A DNA stretch of 64,000 bases from assembly GCA_035248685.1 (NCBI GenBank), contig DATFHF010000024.1, positions 60,943 through 124,942 of the forward strand, read 5' to 3'. Within the stretch, counting starts at the first letter, position 1; each line of letters starts with the position of its first letter. The notes beneath the pieces were generated by a model that was given only the letters and a program-made list of their open reading frames with translations, had not been told where the DNA came from and searched no databases. The DNA is from Jatrophihabitans_A sp035248685 (GTDB taxonomy: Bacteria; Actinomycetota; Actinomycetes; Mycobacteriales; Jatrophihabitantaceae). Position numbers and translations under genes: made by a program. Shown here piece after piece: positions 44,401-53,291 of this stretch.

Positions 44401-44589
44401 TCAGCCGCCGCTCTTTCGCCGGAATTGTCGCTTACCGCCGACCTTGCCGTGCGCCTCGTGGATCTTGCCGGACTCCGGTCCACTGCCGCCGACCCCGTCG
44501 GCGTGCCGTCCCTTCTTGCGAGCCAGTGCCTCCAGGAACTGAGCCTTGAGTTCGTCGTCGGGTTCGGTCGGAGGTTTGTCAGCAGCCAT
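44401..44589 (-). CDS. DUF5302 family small protein
   Basis: 62 aa, highly charged: ADKPPTEPDDELKAQFLEALARKKG and a basic C-terminus (GGKRQFRRKSGG). Matches the short DUF5302 family in length and composition. No function known. Confidence 0.75.
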   Translation of the reverse strand: MAADKPPTEPDDELKAQFLEALARKKGRHADGVGGSGPESGKIHEAHGKVGGKRQFRRKSGG

Positions 44590-44649
44590 GGCTCAAGCGT
44601 GGCACGCTCGCCGGAACGGCGCCAAGCGTGATCGGGCAGGATGGAAACC

Positions 44650-45831
44650 ATGAACGAGGTGTACATCCTGGACGCCGTCCGCACCCCGATCGGCCGCTAC
44701 GCCGGCGCGCTGGCCACGGTCCGTCCGGACGATCTGGCGGCGCACGTGGTCCGGGCGCTGGTCAGCCGGTCCGGCGAGCTGGATCCGGCCGAGCTGGACG
44801 ACGTGTTCTTCGGCGACGCCAACGGTGCCGGCGAGGACAACCGGGACGTGGCCAGGATGGCGGTGCTGCTGGCCGGCCTACCGGCGACGGTGCCGGGCGT
44901 CACGCTGAACCGACTGTGCGGCTCCGGGCTGGAGGCGGCCATCGCAGCCAACCGAGCGATCGCGGTCGGTGACGCGTCGCTGGCCATCGCCGGCGGGGCG
45001 GAGTCGATGAGTAGGGCACCGTGGGTTTTGTCCAAGCCGGCAAAGGGATTCTCCGCCGGATCGGAAACCCTGCACTCCACGACGCTGGGTTGGCGGTTGG
45101 TCAACCCGGCGATGCCAGCCGATTGGACGCTGGCCCTGGGCGAGTGCACCGAGCTGCTCGCCGACAAGTACGGCATCAGCCGCCAGGCCCAGGACGAGTT
45201 CGCCCTGGCCAGCCACCAGAAGGCGGATGCCGCCTGGAACGCAGGCAGATACGACGCCGAGGTGGTGGAGCTACCGGGCGTGTCACTCAACCGGGACGAG
45301 GGCATCCGATCGGACACCAGCCTGGCCGCACTCGGCTCGCTCAAGCCAGCATTCCGTCCGGACGGTACGGTTACTGCCGGTAATGCCAGCCCGCTCAACG
45401 ACGGTGCCGCCGCGCTGCTGATCGGTGACCGGGCCGGTGCCGAGCGGGCCGGCCGCCAGCCGTTGGCTCGGATCGTCAGCCGCGGGGTGGCCGCGATCGA
45501 ACCGCAATTCTTCGGAATCGGTCCGGTCGCCGCAGCCGAACAGGCACTGGCCCGAGCCGGAGTCGATTGGTCGCAGCTGGAACTGGTCGAACTCAACGAG
45601 GCATTCGCGGCCCAGTCGCTGGCCTGCCTGGCCGACTGGCCGGGGCTCGATCCGGCCAAGGTCAATCCGGACGGCGGGGCGATCGCGATCGGCCATCCGC
45701 TCGGCTGTTCGGGCGCGCGGATCCTGGGCCATCTCGCGCACGCCCTGCACGCCCGAGGCGGCGGCTACGGCCTGGCTGCCATCTGCATCGGGGTCGGACA
45801 GGGGCTGGCGGTCGTCCTAGAAGCCTGCTGA
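44650..45831 (+). CDS. acetyl-CoA acyltransferase (thiolase)
   Basis: 393 aa. Thiolase active sites: nucleophile in L-N-R-L-C-G-S-G, GHPLGCSGARI and the final CIGVGQG. The LDAVRTPIGRYAGAL start and the segment GVTLNRLCGSGLEA resemble 3-oxoadipyl-CoA thiolases (PcaF), but beta-oxidation cannot be excluded. ATG 44650 chosen; ATG 44641 is alternative. Confidence 0.9.
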   Translation: MNEVYILDAVRTPIGRYAGALATVRPDDLAAHVVRALVSRSGELDPAELDDVFFGDANGAGEDNRDVARMAVLLAGLPATVPGVTLNRLCGSGLEAAIAANRAIAVGDASLAIAGGAESMSRAPWVLSKPAKGFSAGSETLHSTTLGWRLVNPAMPADWTLALGECTELLADKYGISRQAQDEFALASHQKADAAWNAGRYDAEVVELPGVSLNRDEGIRSDTSLAALGSLKPAFRPDGTVTAGNASPLNDGAAALLIGDRAGAERAGRQPLARIVSRGVAAIEPQFFGIGPVAAAEQALARAGVDWSQLELVELNEAFAAQSLACLADWPGLDPAKVNPDGGAIAIGHPLGCSGARILGHLAHALHARGGGYGLAAICIGVGQGLAVVLEAC

Positions 45832-45844
45832 GCCGGGCCCGACC

Positions 45845-45874
45845 CGCGAAATCCCGAGAAATCGCGAGAAACGT
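45845..45874. repeat. three 10-bp phased repeats upstream of the GGDEF/EAL gene
   Basis: CGCGAAATCC, CGAGAAATCG and CGAGAAACGT, consecutive 10-mers sharing CG(A/C)GAAA. The helical phasing suits cooperative binding by a regulator. Located 48-77 nt before the GGDEF/EAL start. Confidence 0.4.
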
Positions 45875-45921
45875 GCCCGAGTTGAGTGGTTGTTGCCATT
45901 GCCGTGTGTGAAACTCGTGGG

Positions 45922-48135
45922 ATGGCGGCGTCGGAATTAGCCAACGTACGTCTTTCCTGGCTGGAACGGCTACTGGACGTCGTCCGCGGACTCGGGCAGA
46001 CCAGCGACCTGACCTTGATGCTGCAACGCATCGCCGAGGCGGCGGTCGGCTTCCTCGAATTCGGCGCGGCGGCCATCAACGTGGTCGACGGCGACGAGGT
46101 CCGGGTGGCCGCGGTGGCCGGCCCGCGGGAGATGGACGAACTGCTCGGCCAGACCAGCCCGCTCCAATACTGGCTGGATCTGCTCGATGCCGCTGAGGAA
46201 TGGGGCTCGCTGCGGTTCTTCAGCCACGAGCAGGACCAGAGCCTGTTCGACCAGATCGCCAGCTGGGTGCCGGACAACGATCGGACCGCGGACGACCCGG
46301 AGGCATGGCATCCGAAGGATGCCCTGTTCGCGCCGCTGATCGGCCCGGACGGCGGGTTGCTGGGCATTCTGAGCGTTGACCAGCCGGCTTCCGGACGACG
46401 CCCGGTGCAGGAGCAGCGAACCGTGCTGGAGCTGTTCGCCAACCAGGCGGCGGTCGCGATCGCCGACTTTCGGGCGCACGAACGGGCCGAGGGCCGGCGC
46501 CGGGATGCCGAGCATCGCTGGGAGGTGGCGTTCGAGCGCAGCCCCATCGGCGCCGCCATCGTCAACCCGGACGGCACGCTGGCGCAGGCGAACGCGTCGC
46601 TGGCCGACATGTTCGGCTACTCCCGTGCCGAGTTGGTGGGCATGCAGTTCACCGAGCTCACCCATCCCGAGGACGCGTACACCGACAGCGTGCTGTTCGC
46701 CGAGCTGGTGGCCGGCCAGCGGGACAGCTACGAGATGTCCAAGCGGTATCTGGCCCGGGACGGCCGGGTGCTGTTCGGCCTGCTGCACGTCGGCGCTATC
46801 CGCGACCGCAGCGGCGACACCCAGAGCATCGTCGCCCAGGTCAACGACCTGACCCAGCGCAAGGCCGCCGAGGACCAGTTGGCGCACCGGGCCACCCATG
46901 ATGCGCTGACCGAACTGCCCAACCGCAGCGAGCTGGAGTCCCGGTTGGGGGCTCACCTGAGCAGCGGCCAACCGGTCGGCGTGCTGTACTGCGACCTCGA
47001 CCGGTTCAAGACGGTGAACGACAGCCTGGGTCACGACGCCGGCGACGAGTTGCTCGTGCTGCTCGCACACCGATTGCGAGAAGCCTTACCCAGCCGATGC
47101 ATTCTCGGCCGAGTGGGTGGTGACGAGTTCGTCGCGCTGGTGCCGGGCGAGGACAACCCCGAGGCGTTGCGGGTGCTCGCAACCAGGTTGATGACCGCGC
47201 TCAACCAGCCGTTGGAATTGCGCGGCCATCGGCACATCGCCAGCGTCAGCATCGGGATCACCATCGGCGGCGCCCTGCACAGCCACCCCGATGAGGTGCT
47301 ACGCGAGGCCGACCTGGCACTGCTGCGCGCCAAGCGCAGTGGTCGCACCCGGATCGAGGTGTACGACCCGACCCAGGACAAGCCGGCCACCCTGCATGAC
47401 CTGGAGCTCGAACATTCGTTGCGCACCGCGCTGGCCGAGGACCGCGGCCTGATCCCCTACTACCAGCCGATCGTGAACCTGGCCGACCACCAGCCGGTGG
47501 GTTACGAATCGCTGGTGCGCTGGCAGCTGCCCGGCGAGGGGTTGTTGCACCCGGACGAGTTCCTGCCGATGGCCGAGCAGACCGGCCTGATCGTGCCATT
47601 GGGCTGGTGGATGCTCGGCGAAAGCTGCCGCGCCGCCAACGACCGCCGGCTGACCGGTGGCTGGTCGCGCTGGGTGGCGGTGAACGCCTCCGGCAGCCAA
47701 CTCGGCCGCGGCCAGCTGGTGCCGGAGATCCGACGTGGGTTGGACGACAGCGGGCTGCTGCCGTCCCGGCTGCATCTGGAAATCACCGAGAGCGCGTTGG
47801 TGGACGCCTCGGCCGCGGCGATCAAGGAGGTCCGGGCGGTCGCCGACCTGGGGGTCCAGATCGCGCTGGACGACTTCGGCACCGGCTACTCCTCGCTGTC
47901 GCTGCTGCGGGATCTGCCGGTCTCGACCGTCAAGATCGATCGCAGCTTCGTCACCCCGATTGCCGCCGACCGGGTGGCCCGGGCGATCGTCCGCAGCGTC
48001 ATCACGCTGTGCCAGGAGCTCAATATCACCACGGTTGCCGAGGGCATCGAGACCGAGGAGCAGCTCACCTCACTGCGCGCGCTCGGCTGCACCCACGGGC
48101 AGGGCTTCATGCTCGGCCGGCCACAACCGCTCTGA
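45922..48135 (+). CDS. GAF-PAS-GGDEF-EAL c-di-GMP turnover protein
   Basis: 737 aa from ATG 45922. A GAF domain (about 20-195), a PAS domain (about 200-320), GGDEF domain (about 325-485, with the intact G-R-V-G-G-D-E-F), and EAL domain (from about 500; Y-E-S-L-V-R-W, HLEITESAL, LDDFGTGYSSL, VKIDRSF). Both catalytic cores look intact except that the EAL motif itself is ESL. Predicted to make and degrade cyclic di-GMP under sensory control. The window also holds a degenerate GGDEF protein. Confidence 0.92.
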   Translation: MAASELANVRLSWLERLLDVVRGLGQTSDLTLMLQRIAEAAVGFLEFGAAAINVVDGDEVRVAAVAGPREMDELLGQTSPLQYWLDLLDAAEEWGSLRFFSHEQDQSLFDQIASWVPDNDRTADDPEAWHPKDALFAPLIGPDGGLLGILSVDQPASGRRPVQEQRTVLELFANQAAVAIADFRAHERAEGRRRDAEHRWEVAFERSPIGAAIVNPDGTLAQANASLADMFGYSRAELVGMQFTELTHPEDAYTDSVLFAELVAGQRDSYEMSKRYLARDGRVLFGLLHVGAIRDRSGDTQSIVAQVNDLTQRKAAEDQLAHRATHDALTELPNRSELESRLGAHLSSGQPVGVLYCDLDRFKTVNDSLGHDAGDELLVLLAHRLREALPSRCILGRVGGDEFVALVPGEDNPEALRVLATRLMTALNQPLELRGHRHIASVSIGITIGGALHSHPDEVLREADLALLRAKRSGRTRIEVYDPTQDKPATLHDLELEHSLRTALAEDRGLIPYYQPIVNLADHQPVGYESLVRWQLPGEGLLHPDEFLPMAEQTGLIVPLGWWMLGESCRAANDRRLTGGWSRWVAVNASGSQLGRGQLVPEIRRGLDDSGLLPSRLHLEITESALVDASAAAIKEVRAVADLGVQIALDDFGTGYSSLSLLRDLPVSTVKIDRSFVTPIAADRVARAIVRSVITLCQELNITTVAEGIETEEQLTSLRALGCTHGQGFMLGRPQPL

Positions 48136-48138
48136 GTT

Positions 48139-50313
48139 CTAGCTGAACGGGATCCAGGCTTGCCGAGTAAGGCTATTCGGGTTGCTCACCTGCACGCCGC
48201 TGCTGGACACCGTCCACAACGCGCCGTCGATCAGCATGCTGCGTTGGATACCCAGGCCGTCGTCGGCCACGCCCGGGGTGAGCGGATTGGCCAGCAGCCC
48301 GACCGTGCTCAGCGTGCTACCGCTCACCCGCAACACCAGCACCTTGCCGGACTGCGCCGGCTCCCAGCTCTGCACCGGCACCACCACCAGGCCGGTGGGT
48401 TGCCAGTACAGGAAGGCGTGCGGGTCCAGTGCCTGCTCGCCCGGAGCGTCCGAGCGAACCACGTGACCGGTGCGGACCGGGCGTCCGGGGGTGCTGACGT
48501 CGAACAGCGAGACCTGGAGGCCGGCCACCCGACCGGCCGCGGATGCCTCCTGGCCTACCCCGATCAACCGGGAATTACCCACATCGTGCAGGTAATTCGA
48601 ATAACCGGTGAGCTGTAAGGTGCCGGCCAGCTTGGGTGCGGTCGGATTGTGCAGGTCGATGACGTACAGCGGGTCGGTCTGCCGGAACGTGACCACGTAG
48701 GCCATCGGGCCGACGAAGCGCACCGCGTAGATCTGCTCGGTGGTGCCGAGGCCGTGCAGCTGCCCGGTGACGTTCAGGCTGTTCGAGTTCAGCACGTATA
48801 CCGAGCTGGTTTCGGCTTGATTGGTGGTAATCAGGCCCGAGTTGTCCTGGCCGCTGGTGGTGGCGATCCGCAGCGAACCGGCATAGTCCGACAGTGAATA
48901 CCGGCTTTGCAGCCGACCCGGCACGCTGCCCGATCCGATGTAGAGCGGTCGGGCCGTCCCGCTGATGTCGAAGCGGTGGATCTCGGTCCGCTGGGCCGGA
49001 TCGGTGGTCGTGCAGCAATACCAGTTAGGGTTGCTGGCGATGTAGAGGCTGCCGGCGGTGGCGTACACCGTGTCGCCATCGGCGGTCACGCTGACCGGCT
49101 GAAGGTCGGTGGCCGGCTGGTTCAGATCCAGCGTGTAGACGGTGAGCATCGACGCACCGGTGTACTGGGCCGGATGGCTGATCTGCTGGCAGGGCACCGT
49201 GTTCGTGCTGCTGGAGTTGCCGTTGATGACGGTGTAGCTCGGCAGCCACGCCGCCAGCGGCGCCTGCCGGACGACCCGCTGGTTGGCTTGGAGGCTCTGC
49301 GAGGTGCCGTAACTGGTTGGGAAAGTAAGGGTCGGGGAGCTGTGCACCACCAGCCGAACCGTCGAACCGATCAACCGGGCGTCCAGGTAGGAGCCGGTTG
49401 CCCGCATCGAGCCGGTGACCTTCGGTTGGCCGCTGAGGTCGACGAACAGGTAGCTCGAGCGATTGCCCGGCGCGAAGCCCTTGGGTACCAGGCTATAAAT
49501 GCGCCCGTAATCGGTGACGTCGCTGCCCAGCACCACCAGCGCATGGTCACCGCTGACCAGCAGTTGCGCGCCCTGCCAGCCGGCGTAGATGGACAGATCC
49601 AGCATGCCGGTCACCCGCTTGCTGGCGGCGTCGACCACCCGGAGCGTGCCGGCCGTGATCGAGATCAGCCGGCCGTTGTCGGTCTTCACGATGTCCGGCT
49701 CGTCGACCCCAACCTCTTGGACGTTCGTGGTCGAGGTGGCTGTCCCGGCGTTGGCCGGCGCGGTGGCCGATTGGTCCAGTCCCTCGGCGGTTTTGGGCAT
49801 CGGCGCCAGCGCCAGGTCACGGCTCATGGCATAACCGCTGGATAGGCCGGGCAGCCCGTAGGGCGTGACGCTGGCGGCGGTGTGGCTGCGCAGGTCGTCC
49901 AGCAGTTGTGGGCAGGAGGAGTAGTTGTCCAACAGCATCGCCGCCGGCCGAATGGTGAGTGGGTGCTGTTGCTTTTGTTTCTGTGGCGGCGGGACGGCCA
50001 GCTTGGTGCTGCCGCTGTGCTGGCCGGGCACCAGGAACGCGGCGAGCACGGCCGCCGCAGCCAGTCCGGCGCCGGCCGCCAACCAGCTTCGCCGATAGAC
50101 CCGGCCGAATGCGGTCCGATGCGTAGCGGTCTTTCGGGTGGCCGGCTCGGTGGCCTGCTGGGTCGGGAGCTGGCGGTGCACGGCTGCCAGCAGCTCGGCG
50201 GCCTGCGGTGAGCCGGCCCAGTCATCATCGGCCGGAGTGGCCGGCCGAACCGAGCGCAACCACTGGTTGATGTCATCGGGCTGGCGGCCGCTGTCGGGCA
50301 GGTTGTCAGCCAC
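48139..50313 (-). CDS. membrane-anchored beta-propeller protein, ECF sigma partner
   Basis: 724 aa from GTG 50313 (GGAGG 6 nt upstream; overlaps the sigma gene's end by 8 nt). About 70 cytosolic N-terminal residues, a membrane helix (about 75-97), a Pro/Gln linker, and a large exterior domain with the beta-propeller family hallmark VGVDEPDIVKTDNGRLI, then propeller blades. The arrangement, sigma factor coupled to a membrane protein with a short cytosolic tail, is that of an anti-sigma regulator, by inference. Ligand unknown. Confidence 0.82.
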   Translation of the reverse strand: MADNLPDSGRQPDDINQWLRSVRPATPADDDWAGSPQAAELLAAVHRQLPTQQATEPATRKTATHRTAFGRVYRRSWLAAGAGLAAAAVLAAFLVPGQHSGSTKLAVPPPQKQKQQHPLTIRPAAMLLDNYSSCPQLLDDLRSHTAASVTPYGLPGLSSGYAMSRDLALAPMPKTAEGLDQSATAPANAGTATSTTNVQEVGVDEPDIVKTDNGRLISITAGTLRVVDAASKRVTGMLDLSIYAGWQGAQLLVSGDHALVVLGSDVTDYGRIYSLVPKGFAPGNRSSYLFVDLSGQPKVTGSMRATGSYLDARLIGSTVRLVVHSSPTLTFPTSYGTSQSLQANQRVVRQAPLAAWLPSYTVINGNSSSTNTVPCQQISHPAQYTGASMLTVYTLDLNQPATDLQPVSVTADGDTVYATAGSLYIASNPNWYCCTTTDPAQRTEIHRFDISGTARPLYIGSGSVPGRLQSRYSLSDYAGSLRIATTSGQDNSGLITTNQAETSSVYVLNSNSLNVTGQLHGLGTTEQIYAVRFVGPMAYVVTFRQTDPLYVIDLHNPTAPKLAGTLQLTGYSNYLHDVGNSRLIGVGQEASAAGRVAGLQVSLFDVSTPGRPVRTGHVVRSDAPGEQALDPHAFLYWQPTGLVVVPVQSWEPAQSGKVLVLRVSGSTLSTVGLLANPLTPGVADDGLGIQRSMLIDGALWTVSSSGVQVSNPNSLTRQAWIPFS

Positions 50314-50842
50314 GGAGTGCCTCCGCGAATTGACCGGCCGGGGTGTCGCCTCGGTAGCCGGCATCGGCCAGCGCTTTGGCCAACCGCTTTCGGGCGCGGT
50401 GCAGCCTGACCGCATAGGCGGTGGGCGTACAGCCGAGTGCCTCGGCGGCCTGCACCGGGGTCAGGCCGTACCAGCCGGTGAGGGTGAGCACCTCGCGATC
50501 GGCTTCCGGCACGGTGGCCAGCGTGATCGCGAACGCCTGCTTGAGTTCGTACCCGGCCGGATCCAGCTCCTGGCCGACGTCTTGCATCAGCCGGGCGATG
50601 AGCTGGTCATGCCGGCGCAAAGAGCGCAGCCGATTGGCCAGCAGCCGGCGAGCGGTGCCGAACAACCAGCCCAGCGGTGGCTCGGGTACCTGGTCGAGTT
50701 TGCTGAACGCCGTCACGAAGACCTCCTGGAGCACGTCCTGCGCTGTCTGCGGATCGGTGCGGTGGAGCAGGTAGCCGAGTACCCGAGCGGCGTAGGCGCG
50801 GAACCACCTGTCGATGACCGCGCGACGCTCGGCGTCGTCCAC
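50306..50842 (-). CDS. ECF RNA polymerase sigma factor
   Basis: 178 aa. Sigma-70 region 2 (TAQDVLQEVFVTAFSKL) and region 4 (VPEADREVLTLTGWYGLTPVQAAEALGCTPTAYAVRLHRARKRL) are present, with no extra domain. GTG 50842 has AGGAGG. It is coupled to the beta-propeller gene downstream. A promoter of the operon would be just upstream of 50842. Confidence 0.9.
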   Translation of the reverse strand: MDDAERRAVIDRWFRAYAARVLGYLLHRTDPQTAQDVLQEVFVTAFSKLDQVPEPPLGWLFGTARRLLANRLRSLRRHDQLIARLMQDVGQELDPAGYELKQAFAITLATVPEADREVLTLTGWYGLTPVQAAEALGCTPTAYAVRLHRARKRLAKALADAGYRGDTPAGQFAEALRG

Positions 50843-50928
50843 CCGCTCCTCCTAGCGCCACCCGCCATTCACCAGGTAGATGTCGTGAGCCAGCGGAAAA
50901 GTTACAGCTGCCGTCGGTTTTGGTCTGG

Positions 50929-51666
50929 CTATTTGCGACAGGTGATGTGCATCCCGGATGGTCTGGCGAGGTATTCGTCCCAGAAGCCCTCACCACGCTC
51001 GCGGTCCGAGTCCGGCGGGATCAGGAAGGGCTCGATCTTCCACGAGCGGAATCCCACGGTCCGGAATGCTTCCTCGTAGGCTTCCCAGGGCAGCCAGTAG
51101 AAATCGAATTCGACCGTCTTCTCGCCGAGGAACAACGTGCCGCGAAGCCTCGCCCCCTCGTGCAGGGTTTCGTCCATCAGGCGGAAGGAGAATCCGTATT
51201 TACGCTGATCGAAGATGGGCTGCGGCGGCTGGAGGATGTTGGCAATGCTCGCCACGAAGTGCTGGCCCGGCTTGAGGTTGTCGTAGACCGTCCCAACCAT
51301 CTGGCGTAGCTGATCCCGGTTCTCGGCATAGTGCAGCAGGTACGCGGCGCAGACCCGATCGAACTGGCCGATCTTCCCCAGTGTCGCGGCGTCCGCGACC
51401 CGGTACTCGATGCCCATGGGCTCGGCATCTTCGCGCTGCTGGGCTAGCGCGATCATCTGCGGCGAGATGTCGACGCCCGCCACGCGCTCGGCGCCCCACT
51501 GCCGGAGCAGGCGGGTACCCATCCCGTCGCCGCAGGCCAGGTCGAGGACGGAAAGACCGGTGAGATCGCCGAGCCGCGTCTTAAGGGAGTACCACTCGGC
51601 GTCGCGGAGCGGCACCGCAGCGGAGATCTTCTGGTACTCGAGGGCAATCGCGTCGTACTGGGCCAC
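50929..51666 (-). CDS. class I SAM-dependent methyltransferase
   Basis: 245 aa. Motif I is V-L-D-L-A-C-G-D-G-M-G-T and the acidic loop VAGVDISPQMI follows. A small cap region resembles the ToxA/BacB-like group. Substrate unknown. It stands apart, 86 nt upstream of the sigma operon. Confidence 0.87.
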   Translation of the reverse strand: MAQYDAIALEYQKISAAVPLRDAEWYSLKTRLGDLTGLSVLDLACGDGMGTRLLRQWGAERVAGVDISPQMIALAQQREDAEPMGIEYRVADAATLGKIGQFDRVCAAYLLHYAENRDQLRQMVGTVYDNLKPGQHFVASIANILQPPQPIFDQRKYGFSFRLMDETLHEGARLRGTLFLGEKTVEFDFYWLPWEAYEEAFRTVGFRSWKIEPFLIPPDSDRERGEGFWDEYLARPSGMHITCRK

Positions 51667-51787
51667 ATGTCTCCCTGGGTGTTGGTGGGGCTACCCGAAC
51701 GTACACGTCATCCACAGCTATGCCGGTGGTCCACAAGTTTGCGGCCCAGGCCCTGAATCGCCAATAAGTTCGATTAGTTTCGTGGTT

Positions 51788-53032
51788 ATGGACGAGGGTG
51801 ACGGGCGGGACGGCTTTGATCTCGGCCGGCTGGCTTCAATCGATCTGGCCAGTCTGGACGACCGAGCCCGAATCGATGCGCTGATCGCCCTGGAACGCCA
51901 GCGATCCCGGCTCGATGCGCTGCAGCAGCGACTGTTGGCGCTGATCTGCGCCGACGACCGGTCGGCTGAGCTTTGGCATGTCGAAGAGGTCGGTGCCGCG
52001 TTACGGCTGTCCGAACATGCTGCCCGGAACAGGCTGAAGGCGGCCGAGCAGTTGTGTGTCCGGTTGCCTGCGACCCTGCATGCGCTCAGCCACGGCCGGT
52101 TGTCACCTGGGCAAGCGGCGGTGATCACCGAGTCGTCGTATGGGGTACCGGACGAGCGGCTGGCGGCATTCGAGCAACGGGTGCTGGCCCGAGCCGGCGA
52201 GCAGAGCCTCGCACAGACCAGACAGTCAGCCAGACGCGCACAACTGGCCGCTGATCCGGCCACCGCAGAGGTTCGCCACCGGCAAGCACGAGCGGATAGG
52301 CATGTTCACATCACGCCGGCTGACGACGGCATGGCGTGGTTGACCGCCCTGCTGCCGGCCGCCGACGCGCAGGCCATCCACGCCCGGATCGACTGGGCGG
52401 CCCGGCTGGCTGATGCTAACGACACGACCCGCACCCTGGATCAGCGGCGGGCCGACATTCTGGTCAGCGGGCTGCTGGCCGGTCTGGACGGTGCCGCGCC
52501 GACGACCTCCGGCTACCGACCGGCGGTCGCGGTGACGGTCAGCCTGAGTACCCTCACCGGGCGCGACGACGAGCCGGGATGGCTCGACAACTACGGGCCG
52601 ATTCCGGCCGGGTATGCACGCGAACTGGCCCACGATCCGACCGGCACCTGGCGCCGGCTGATCACCGATCCGATAACCGCCCAGCTACTGGACTACGGCA
52701 CCAACCGATATCGACCGCCCAGGCAACTTGCCGAGCACATCGTCGCCCGGGATGCCCATTGCACGTTTCCGTTTTGTTCAAGGCCGGCCCGACACTCGGA
52801 CCTTGATCATGTCCGGCCGTACCCAGGCGGACCGACCAGTGCAGCCAACCTGCAACCTTTGCACCGCCGGCATCACAACGCCAAGACTCACGGTGGTTGG
52901 CGCTCGTCCCGAGATCATGGCAGCGGCGTCACCACTTGGATCAGCCCGCAGGGGCGCCGGTATGACAGCCGACCGCCGCAACGTTGGAAACTGCCCGATG
53001 ACCCGCCGTTCCGACGGGGCGGCTGGGACTAG
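51788..53032 (+). CDS. DUF222/HNH endonuclease domain protein
   Basis: 414 aa from ATG 51788. An N-terminal DUF222 region (about 1-280), then the HNH domain near the C-terminus: ARDAHCTFPFCSRPARHSDLDHVRPYPGGPTSAANLQPLHRRHHNAK. Such genes are abundant and repeated in actinobacterial genomes; mobility or genome-defence roles have been suggested. Overlaps the next gene's end by 4 nt. Confidence 0.88.
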   Translation: MDEGDGRDGFDLGRLASIDLASLDDRARIDALIALERQRSRLDALQQRLLALICADDRSAELWHVEEVGAALRLSEHAARNRLKAAEQLCVRLPATLHALSHGRLSPGQAAVITESSYGVPDERLAAFEQRVLARAGEQSLAQTRQSARRAQLAADPATAEVRHRQARADRHVHITPADDGMAWLTALLPAADAQAIHARIDWAARLADANDTTRTLDQRRADILVSGLLAGLDGAAPTTSGYRPAVAVTVSLSTLTGRDDEPGWLDNYGPIPAGYARELAHDPTGTWRRLITDPITAQLLDYGTNRYRPPRQLAEHIVARDAHCTFPFCSRPARHSDLDHVRPYPGGPTSAANLQPLHRRHHNAKTHGGWRSSRDHGSGVTTWISPQGRRYDSRPPQRWKLPDDPPFRRGGWD

Positions 53033-53262
53033 GTGAACAGCACTAGCGCTACCGCGATCGCCACCGCATAAAGGCCCATGACGCGGTAGATGCGGTAGCC
53101 GACTGTGACCCCTAGCTTCGCCTGTCTGGGCGAGCGGTCGACGACGCGCTGCGCCAATGTTCGAGCGATGTCACCTACATTCAGCAGGAAGACCAGACCG
53201 AAAACCAGGAAGATCGCGCTGAGCACGAGCGAGCCGTAATCACCGCGCTGGGCAGCGTGCAC
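53029..53262 (-). CDS. small two-helix membrane protein
   Basis: 77 aa. Two hydrophobic segments (about 11-29 and 58-76) separated by a basic loop (RVVDRSPRQAKLG). GTG 53262. Ends convergently on the HNH gene. No family recognised. Confidence 0.55.
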   Translation of the reverse strand: MHAAQRGDYGSLVLSAIFLVFGLVFLLNVGDIARTLAQRVVDRSPRQAKLGVTVGYRIYRVMGLYAVAIAVALVLFT

Positions 53263-53291
53263 GCCTCTAGGCTAGCCAACGAACCGCCATG

